Positions 57,850 to 64,000 of a stretch of 64,000 nt of DNA are shown in pieces. A program made the translations under genes and the position numbers. This DNA comes from Lachnospiraceae bacterium. Its GTDB lineage: Bacteria; Bacillota; Clostridia; Lachnospirales; Lachnospiraceae. Position 1 is the stretch's first letter, and every line of letters starts with the position of its first letter. The stretch spans positions 46,602 to 110,601 of the forward strand of contig JAQXVO010000010.1 of assembly GCA_029224965.1 (NCBI GenBank). Direction: 5' to 3'. The notes under the pieces were generated by a model, which was not told the DNA's origin, ran no database searches, and saw only the letters and a program-made list of their open reading frames with translations.

Positions 57850-59313
57850 ATGGATTTGTCGGGCATTCCGCCCCATATGGCGCAATTATTTGTGGATCAT
57901 GAACCGGATCCCCTGGAAAGGCTGTCCCACAAGATCCTCAATCTGGTCCGGGACCATCTGGTTTTTAAGATGCCGTATTTCAATAGGGCCATTCTAAAAA
58001 TGCCGGAATATTACTATCTGCCGGAAGATTTCAGCGGCTGGCTGGATCGGGAAGGTCAGCCTGCCATCCCGGCCGGTATGGGCACCAACGGACAGGTTCT
58101 TTTTGTGAATCCGGACGCCCTGATTGAGGGATATAAGGAAAGCCCTGAGCGGATCTGCCATACTTATCTCCATCTTCTTCTCCACTGTATCTATCGCCAT
58201 CCCTTCCAATATGAAAAGCTGGATATGGAAGCCTGGGATCTGGCCAGCGACCTGGCAGCGGAAGACCGGCTTCTGTCCCTGGAACTTCCGGAGACTGCAC
58301 TGGAGGATGACGGAAGACGCCGGTCAGTGCTCGGCGAGCTGTCTGAAACGGTAGGAAAGCTTACCGCCGAGCGGATCTATCACAGCCTTCGGGAAAATGA
58401 AGACCTTCGAGAAGATCTGCTCAAGAATAAAGATCTCTTCCATTTTGATCTGCATCAGTTCTGGATGAGCAGTCAGAAGGAAGGAAACGGCGAATCCAAT
58501 CAGGACGGCCGGATGATCATGGCGGATCCTGACACAGAGGAAAGCTGGAAGAAGATCGGCGCCCAGACCAAGCTCAATATTTCCAATAAAGAAGAGAACA
58601 TGGGAATGACTCCAAATGATCTCGTATCGGAAATCAACGAAGTCAGCCGGGATGATAAGGACTATACGGATTTTCTTCTGGGCTTTGCCCGGATGACAGA
58701 AGAGGTCCATCTCGATCCGGATTCCTTTGACTATATCTATTATCATTACGGCATGGAGCTCTACGGGAATTTGCCACTGATCGAGCCTTTGGAATACCGG
58801 GATGCACCTAAGATCCGTGATTTCGTGATCGCTATTGATACCTCGGGTTCCTGCCAGGGCAATGCCGTCCGGGCCTTTCTGAACCGGACCTATTCGATTC
58901 TGAAAAACACGGAGATCTTCACCCAGAGAATGAACCTCCATATTATCCAGTGTGACTGCGAGATCCAGAAGGATGTGAGGATCGAAGACGAAGAAGACTT
59001 TGACCGCTATATGCAGTCTATCGAAATTCACGGCGGAGGCGGAACTGACTTCCGCCCGGTCTTCTCCTATGTAAAGGATCAGGTCAATAAAGGCGAGTAC
59101 TACGCTCTCTGCGGCCTCCTCTACTTCACCGACGGTCTCGGCATGTTTCCGGAAGAAGAGCCCGATTTCAAGACGGCCTTCATTTTAAAGGAAAGCGGCG
59201 GGGTCTACCCCGAGACACCCGACTGGGCCCTGACCTACCAGCTGTCCGGTCAGGAGATGGAGGAGCTTGAACTTGCATCTGACAGCCAGCCAAGACAGGG
59301 TGTCCTGATGTGA
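57850..59313 (+). CDS. VWA-like protein with a metallopeptidase-like N-terminus (DUF2201-type)
   Basis: The 487-residue cytosolic protein ends in a von Willebrand A domain (about 325-470). Its metal site is complete: D330-T-S332-G-S334, T399 and D428 in YFTDGLG. The N-terminal half (about 20-150) resembles the predicted metallopeptidase region of DUF2201 proteins, but the motif reads H108-LLL-H112, without the glutamate of HExxH, so it may bind metal without peptidase activity. The middle (about 150-300) is charged. It precedes a MoxR-type ATPase, the normal partner of VWA proteins in complex assembly. Target unknown. Confidence 0.75.
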   Translation: MDLSGIPPHMAQLFVDHEPDPLERLSHKILNLVRDHLVFKMPYFNRAILKMPEYYYLPEDFSGWLDREGQPAIPAGMGTNGQVLFVNPDALIEGYKESPERICHTYLHLLLHCIYRHPFQYEKLDMEAWDLASDLAAEDRLLSLELPETALEDDGRRRSVLGELSETVGKLTAERIYHSLRENEDLREDLLKNKDLFHFDLHQFWMSSQKEGNGESNQDGRMIMADPDTEESWKKIGAQTKLNISNKEENMGMTPNDLVSEINEVSRDDKDYTDFLLGFARMTEEVHLDPDSFDYIYYHYGMELYGNLPLIEPLEYRDAPKIRDFVIAIDTSGSCQGNAVRAFLNRTYSILKNTEIFTQRMNLHIIQCDCEIQKDVRIEDEEDFDRYMQSIEIHGGGGTDFRPVFSYVKDQVNKGEYYALCGLLYFTDGLGMFPEEEPDFKTAFILKESGGVYPETPDWALTYQLSGQEMEELELASDSQPRQGVLM

Positions 59314-59478
59314 GAAGTAAGGAATCGAAAAATCCAAGAGTATGCGGAAGCATTGGAAAAATACAGCTGGCAGCAAACAGAATAGATAGTAATCTCGCAG
59401 AAAACCCAGCTGAAGCACGATGGATTTGCTGATGATAACAGACGGTGAAATGTCTGTAGAGATAAAGAAAGGAATGAC

Positions 59479-60993
59479 ATGAACATTCAGGAAGCGAAAC
59501 GAGAAGTCAAGCGGTCCGTTGAGATCTATCTTGCAAAGGACGAGTTCGGAAACTACAGAATCCCGGTCGAGAAGCAGCGGCCCATCTTCCTTGTCGGCGC
59601 GCCCGGCATTGGCAAGACCGCCATTATGGAACAGATTGCGGAGGAAATGAATATTTCCCTCGTGACCTACTCCATGACTCATCACACCCGACAGAGCGCC
59701 CTCGGCCTTCCTTTCATCGTTCATAAGGAATTTGACGGTAAGCCCTATGACGTGACCAATTACACGATGAGCGAGATCATCTCTTCCATTTATGACTCGA
59801 TTGAAGAAAGCGGCATCCGTGAGGGTATCCTCTTTCTGGATGAAATCAACTGTATCTCGGAAACCCTGGCACCTTCCATGCTCCAGTTCCTTCAGTACAA
59901 GACCTTCGGAACCCATCGGGTGCCGGAAGGCTGGGTTATTGTCACCGCTGGAAATCCGCCCGAATACAACCGGTCGGTCCGGGAATTCGATGTGGTAACC
60001 CTGGACCGTCTCCGTCTCTTGGAGATCACTCCGGACTTCGAGGCCTGGAAATACTACGCCGAAAAGCGCGGCATCCACAAGGCCATCCTGACCTATCTCG
60101 AGATCCGCCAGGACGACTTCTACCATATGGAAAATACAGCACGAGAGAAGCGCTATGTCACAGCCCGCGGCTGGGAGGATTTGTCCGAGGCCATCTATCT
60201 CTATGAAGAGAAAGGCTTCCCCATTGACGAAATCCTGATCGGCCAGTATATCCGCTCCCCGCGCATTGCCCGGGAATTTGCGACCTACTACGCCCTCTAT
60301 GAGAAATATAAATCGGACTATCAGATTCCTGCCATTCTTTCGGGAGAAGAAACAGCAGAAATCAGAGACCGTGCCCTGAAGGCTGGCTTCGATGAACGGT
60401 TGACTCTGACCGGCCTCCTTCTCGAGGCCATCCAGCCCAGGATCCGCAAGCATGAGGAAAAGGAAGAGGCCCTGAAGATGCTCCATGGCAAACTGGCAGC
60501 CTTAAAGCAGGACGAGAGCCTGTCCGTCCACGATCGTCTGCAGAAGCTGAAAGACGGTATGGAGAGAGAGCAGAAGCAGAAGAAAGCGGCTGGAAACCTG
60601 AGCCGGGAATCGAAGAGAGCCTATGCCTACAGCCTGAACTTTATCCGGGCCTGCTGGGACCGCCTGGATCAGGAAGGAAAGGATCAGCCCCAAGCAGACT
60701 TTGCCCTGGTCAATCAGGAATTCCAGAGTCGGGTTCAGGAAATGCTATCAGAGACACCGGTCCTGTCCAATCAGCTGGACCATATTTTCACTTTCGTGGA
60801 GCATGTCTTCGGCGATGACAATGAAATGCTGGTTCTTGTGACAGAACTGACTGTGGACAAGGACTGTGCCTCCTTCATTGCAGAAAACGGATGCGACGGC
60901 TATTACCGGCACAATAAGAGACTTATGGTTTTTGAAAGGAATCAGGAACTGATGGAAGAAATCGAAGAAATGCAGAAGAAGGGGCGAGCTTGA
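59479..60993 (+). CDS. MoxR-type AAA+ ATPase
   Basis: The 504-residue ATPase has Walker A G40-APGIGK-T47 and Walker B with D121-E122 in ILFLDEINC. Sensor and hexamer features follow, with GWVIVTAGNPPEYNRSVREFD near 155 (parts VTAGNPPEYNRSV). The AAA+ module occupies about residues 20-290; the long C-terminal part is charged helical and predicted partly coiled coil (HEEKEEALKMLHGKLAALKQ near 330). MoxR-type ATPases remodel or activate partners carrying VWA domains, so it probably works with the upstream protein. AAGAAAGGA precedes the ATG. Confidence 0.85.
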   Translation: MNIQEAKREVKRSVEIYLAKDEFGNYRIPVEKQRPIFLVGAPGIGKTAIMEQIAEEMNISLVTYSMTHHTRQSALGLPFIVHKEFDGKPYDVTNYTMSEIISSIYDSIEESGIREGILFLDEINCISETLAPSMLQFLQYKTFGTHRVPEGWVIVTAGNPPEYNRSVREFDVVTLDRLRLLEITPDFEAWKYYAEKRGIHKAILTYLEIRQDDFYHMENTAREKRYVTARGWEDLSEAIYLYEEKGFPIDEILIGQYIRSPRIAREFATYYALYEKYKSDYQIPAILSGEETAEIRDRALKAGFDERLTLTGLLLEAIQPRIRKHEEKEEALKMLHGKLAALKQDESLSVHDRLQKLKDGMEREQKQKKAAGNLSRESKRAYAYSLNFIRACWDRLDQEGKDQPQADFALVNQEFQSRVQEMLSETPVLSNQLDHIFTFVEHVFGDDNEMLVLVTELTVDKDCASFIAENGCDGYYRHNKRLMVFERNQELMEEIEEMQKKGRA

Positions 60994-61106
60994 GATAAGG
61001 CAGAGTAAAGCCTGAAACAAATCCATACAGGAACATAATTGAGTACCATGACGGGATGCTTGAGACTTGACGCTGATGACAGCAAATGAGACAAAGGACT
61101 TAGAGG

Positions 61107-62624
61107 ATGGAAGAGCAGAAAGAGAAATCAGAAGAGAGGGAAAAACAGATCACCTTGCCGGATGGTACAAGCTATCGCTATGAGATTCTTCCCGATCAGA
61201 CGGTACGCCTCAACGCCTGTACCGGAGGGCAGAACCGTATAGAACTTCCGGATCAGATCGAAGGTTATAAGGTCAGCCGCCTTGGCCGCCACCTCTTCTA
61301 TGAAGACGGTCTCCTGGTGGAAGAGGTAATTCTTCCGGACAGCATCCGCTTCATCGAAGACGAAGCTTTGGAATTCACTGTCTGCCTGCAGAAGGTCTGC
61401 TTAAATTCAGGCCTGATCTATATAGGAAAAAACGCCTTCAATGCTACGCAGCTGACGGAGCTTACCATACCGAATACTGTCGCATGGATGGAAGAACCCG
61501 GAGAATGGGGCATTGACCTGCGTCTGGAGGATGGCAATTCGAATTACAGCGATGACGGATTCGGAATCTATTATATAGGAAAAGATGGAAAAAAATACCT
61601 GGCAGCAGTGCACGCCATGGATCAGAGAAAAAGCTATCGACTGGCAGAAGACTGCCATGGAATTCTGAAGCACGCTCTTCTTTCAGACAGGCAGTTGGAA
61701 GAGCTGATTCTGCCAAAATCTGTACAGAAGATCGCAGAAGGAGCCCTGACGGTAGAAAAGGGCGACGACTGGTATGAGGACAGCCTGGCAGAGGAAGCAA
61801 AGGGCGGCCAGCTCCGTCTTCAGGTCCGCCTGGAAGAAGGAAACCCGGTCCTTTCTATACAGGAAGGCTGTCTCCTGGAAAACAGAACCCTCACGAAGGA
61901 CGAGCCTCAGGACAATGTGATTGGCCGAGAAGATCGTGTTCCCTGGCAAAATACCAGAAAAATACCATCAGCGGTATCAGCACGAACATATACCGCCTTA
62001 TACGGAAATCCCGGTTTTACTGGCGACTTGGTCCGCCTGTCCCGTGATCTGGATGCACCCTTGACAGCGGTTGGGGCAGAAGCCTTCTATGGTTGTGACA
62101 TTTCGGAAATCCGCCTGCCCCTGTCACTGAAACGAATCGGGGCAGAGGCCTTCTTGGACTGCCGGCTGAAAAAAGCCTGCCTGGAGGAGAAAGAAGGCTG
62201 GACCGAGATCCCCTTCCCATCGGAATACGGCTACCTCATGAACCGCTTGCTGGAATCCTTCGGGAAAAACAGCTATCGCTACGACTACAGCACCTATGAT
62301 GCCAATCTCCTGAACGGCAGCTGGAACCGGGAAAAACTCCGCATGGCAGTCTCCCGCCTGAAACAGGGCCGACACCTGAAAGCAGACATCAAAAAATCCA
62401 TCGAAGACCGGATCTTTGCTGATATGGAAGAAATTCTGAAGCTGCTTTCAGACCAGCATGACGGAGAGACATTGGAAGAACTCGCTGCCCTGCATTTCTT
62501 CACAGAAGAAAACACCGACAAGGCTATCGCCTATCTCAATCGGAGCAGCTCCAAGGAACTCCTGCCGATCTTATTAAATATAAAGCGAAGCCAGAAAAAA
62601 ACAATCTTTGATTTTTCTCTATAA
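61107..62624 (+). CDS. Leucine-rich-repeat (BspA-type) protein
   Basis: The 505-residue protein has BspA/LRR_5 repeats, with the pattern x-x-L-P-D-S-I-x-x-I in ILPDSIRFIEDEALEF, LTIPNTVAWM, LILPKSVQKIAEGAL and IRLPLSLKRIGAEAF. There is no signal peptide or anchor, unlike most BspA proteins, so it is likely cytosolic. A helical C-terminal part (about 390-505) follows. It is in line with the VWA and MoxR genes, about 110 bases downstream, but co-transcription is not proven. A role as a substrate-binding or adaptor partner is inference. Confidence 0.75.
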   Translation: MEEQKEKSEEREKQITLPDGTSYRYEILPDQTVRLNACTGGQNRIELPDQIEGYKVSRLGRHLFYEDGLLVEEVILPDSIRFIEDEALEFTVCLQKVCLNSGLIYIGKNAFNATQLTELTIPNTVAWMEEPGEWGIDLRLEDGNSNYSDDGFGIYYIGKDGKKYLAAVHAMDQRKSYRLAEDCHGILKHALLSDRQLEELILPKSVQKIAEGALTVEKGDDWYEDSLAEEAKGGQLRLQVRLEEGNPVLSIQEGCLLENRTLTKDEPQDNVIGREDRVPWQNTRKIPSAVSARTYTALYGNPGFTGDLVRLSRDLDAPLTAVGAEAFYGCDISEIRLPLSLKRIGAEAFLDCRLKKACLEEKEGWTEIPFPSEYGYLMNRLLESFGKNSYRYDYSTYDANLLNGSWNREKLRMAVSRLKQGRHLKADIKKSIEDRIFADMEEILKLLSDQHDGETLEELAALHFFTEENTDKAIAYLNRSSSKELLPILLNIKRSQKKTIFDFSL

Positions 62625-62671
62625 CATAAGCAGAAATAATAGACCAATATACAAATTTTGGTTCGAATACA

Positions 62672-62719
62672 TTGAAGAAAGGCCATCATCATGGTATAAA
62701 TACGTAATGCCATGATGAT
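62672..62719 (+). promoter_or_regulatory. Promoter with inverted repeat around the -10 box
   Basis: TTGAAG (62672-62677), 17-base spacer, TATAAA (62695-62700). The arms ATCATCATGG (62685-62694) and CCATGATGAT (62710-62719) flank the -10 box and start point. It is placed for a repressor or a structured 5' end of the methyltransferase mRNA. Confidence 0.5.
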
Positions 62720-62752
62720 AAAATCAGAAGACTACTGATAGAAGGAGACGCC

Positions 62753-63649
62753 ATGTATTTAGCAGACGGCTGGAAAGATTATGAAGTAATTGATTGCTCG
62801 GAAGGAGAAAAGCTGGAGCGCTGGGGAAAGTATATCCTGCTGCGTCCGGATCCCCAGGTCATCTGGGATACCCCGAAGACCAATCCAAGCTGGAGAAAGC
62901 TGAATGCACATTATCATAGAAGCAGCCGCGGCGGCGGAGACTGGGAATTCTTCGACCTTCCGGAAGAGTGGAAGATCGGCTACGACCTGAACAGCTGCGG
63001 ACACCTTACATTTCACCTCAAGCCCTTCCATTTCAAACACACTGGTCTTTTCCCTGAGCAGGCAGCAAACTGGGAATGGTTTTCTTCTATTATAAAGAAG
63101 GAAAAGATGAAAAATCCGGACCGTCCGATCAAGGTCCTGAACCTTTTTGCCTATACCGGCGGCGCAACCATTGCGGCAGCAGCGGCCGGCGCAGAAGTGA
63201 CCCACGTTGATGCGGCCAAGGGCATGGTAAACTGGGCCAAGGAAAACGCCGTATCCTCCGGCCTGGGAGATGCACCCATCCGCTGGCTTGTCGACGACTG
63301 CCGGAAATTTGTTGAACGTGAAATCCGCCGCGGCCATCACTACGACGGAATTATCATGGATCCCCCTTCCTATGGAAGAGGACCCAAGGGAGAAATCTGG
63401 AAGCTGGAAGACAATGTCTACGACTTTATCAAGCTGACCACCCAGGTTCTTGCCAAAGAGCCCCTCTTCTTCCTTGTGAATTCCTATACAACCGGACTTC
63501 AGCCTGCAGTCCTTCATTATATGATCTCAACCGCCCTGAAGAACTTCTCCGGTACCGTAGAAGCCGATGAAGTCGGACTTCCCGTTACCGAATCCGGCCT
63601 GGTACTGCCCTGCGGCGCAGCCGGAAGATTTACCGGGATTCAGAAATGA
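62753..63649 (+). CDS. Class I SAM-dependent methyltransferase, RlmI/RlmK-like
   Basis: The 298-residue protein has a SAM-binding fold with VLNLFAYTGGATIAAAAAGA (motif I, from about residue 127), VTHVDAAKGMVNWAKENA (motif II) and D203-PPSYGRGPKGE (motif IV). It resembles the RlmI/RlmK family (COG1092), which make 5-methylcytosine or 7-methylguanine in 23S rRNA. The PUA domain of full-length RlmI is not visible, so it is the shorter, N-terminally reduced type. GAAGGAG precedes the ATG. Target is not known. Confidence 0.82.
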   Translation: MYLADGWKDYEVIDCSEGEKLERWGKYILLRPDPQVIWDTPKTNPSWRKLNAHYHRSSRGGGDWEFFDLPEEWKIGYDLNSCGHLTFHLKPFHFKHTGLFPEQAANWEWFSSIIKKEKMKNPDRPIKVLNLFAYTGGATIAAAAAGAEVTHVDAAKGMVNWAKENAVSSGLGDAPIRWLVDDCRKFVEREIRRGHHYDGIIMDPPSYGRGPKGEIWKLEDNVYDFIKLTTQVLAKEPLFFLVNSYTTGLQPAVLHYMISTALKNFSGTVEADEVGLPVTESGLVLPCGAAGRFTGIQK

Positions 63650-63652
63650 CCA

Positions 63653-63711
63653 CCTGCTCCCGCTCGGCCCTCCACTGGGGAAGGGTTCTCCGCTTGAGGG
63701 CCGGCGGCAGG
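63653..63711 (+). terminator. GC-rich hairpin after the methyltransferase gene
   Basis: GGCCCTC (63666-63672) pairs with GAGGGCC (63696-63702), extended by CCTGC with GCAGG. There is no T tract, so a terminator role is uncertain. Confidence 0.35.
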
Positions 63712-63782
63712 ACCTTCCAGGAACAAAATAAGAACTTAAAATATCATGTTCTAAAAAAAATACAAGAAAATCGAAAAACCAC

Positions 63783-63811
63783 TTGCACGACCTGAAAAAA
63801 GGCTGTATCAT
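63783..63811 (+). promoter_or_regulatory. Promoter near the right edge
   Basis: TTGCAC (63783-63788), 17-base spacer, TATCAT (63806-63811). It would produce RNA from about 63818 into the next region. Confidence 0.6.
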
Positions 63812-63817
63812 ATCAAT

Positions 63818-64000
63818 TGCTGTGACATGATAGCGATGAAACGAGAAGTTGCAGTCCTCTGAGGCTGGTAATTCCGCGGAGCGAATGTCAAGTCAAGAAA
63901 CTGGCGACAAGTCACTGTACGTAACAATTCAGGTCTACTGCAAAGTAGAAACCAGCGTGTGTGGAGAATAGGACACACACGGAGTAGTGTACAGTCACCA
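63818..64000 (+). ncRNA. Structured untranslated RNA, cut by the window edge
   Basis: About 180 bases without a convincing reading frame. ACTGTAC (63914-63920) can pair with GTACAGT (63989-63995), enclosing two hairpins: GGTCTACT with AGTAGA-ACC (63932-63953) and GTGTGTG with CACACAC (63957-63980). This makes a three-way junction. Upstream, CCTC-T-GAGG (63856-63864) and the GCTGGT (63864-63869)/ACCAGC (63951-63956) pairing offer competing folds. I cannot match it to tmRNA, RNase P RNA, SRP RNA or 6S RNA. A 5' leader of a ribosomal-protein or other operon is the best guess. Confidence 0.45.

Noticed and set aside
63818..64000. tmRNA, RNase P RNA, SRP RNA or 6S RNA at the right edge
   Set aside because: None of the conserved segments of these RNAs was found, and the fold seen is a three-way junction.

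Overview
The window looks like a chromosomal segment of a low-to-mid GC Bacillota, most likely a Clostridia member close to Lachnospiraceae. The evidence is the AGGAGG-type ribosome binding sites, frequent GTG starts, the rpmG-secE-nusG-rplKA-rplJL-rpoBC and rpsLG-fusA-tuf gene orders, an L10-type leader, a PTS/HPr system, and ABC sugar importers without a local ATPase. No tRNA, rRNA, insertion sequence, phage or CRISPR was seen. Most of the window is ordinary core genome with one accessory sugar island and one poorly understood accessory cluster.

Layout: (1) 0-6.6 kb holds an NhaD/ArsB-type ion transporter behind a structured, terminator-bearing leader, a type Ic aspartate aminotransferase-like enzyme, and a nucleoside salvage group (udk, udp, cdd, deoB) that links pyrimidine nucleosides to ribose phosphate. 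(2) 6.6-15 kb holds an ammonium transporter fused to a PII domain, a MarR-controlled heterodimeric ABC exporter and a CstA-family transporter. (3) 15.5-24.8 kb holds pgi, a DUF1292 protein, an EamA exporter, an HD nucleotidase, an AlaX-type tRNA-editing protein, an MBOAT/SGNH acyl-transfer pair and Hsp33. (4) 24.9-42 kb is the translation/transcription core, with three strong promoters and L1/L10 autoregulatory leaders, ending in truA. (5) 42-48.6 kb is the fructose PTS operon (DeoR-type regulator, fruK, fruA) followed by HPr and enzyme I. (6) 48.7-57.6 kb is an arabinan/arabinoside utilisation island: YesL-like membrane protein, LacI regulator, sugar-binding lipoprotein, two permeases, a GH51 alpha-L-arabinofuranosidase and a GH127 beta-L-arabinofuranosidase. 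(7) 57.8-62.6 kb is a VWA-like protein, a MoxR-type AAA ATPase and a BspA-type leucine-rich-repeat protein. (8) The window ends with an RlmI/K-like methyltransferase and the first ~180 nt of a structured transcript that runs off the edge.

The observations most worth following are: HPr with arginine at position 46, where the regulatory serine normally sits; the Amt-PII fusion lacking the T-loop tyrosine 51, preceded by a leader with two terminator-like hairpins; the VWA/MoxR/LRR cluster whose VWA protein carries a metallopeptidase-like motif without the catalytic glutamate; the structured leader at the right edge; the leader of the NhaD-like transporter; an 18-residue insertion in EF-Tu; and several palindromes placed on promoters (MarR, DeoR, LacI and an unassigned one at 62.7 kb). 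All functional statements come from reading motifs and context; no database search was possible.
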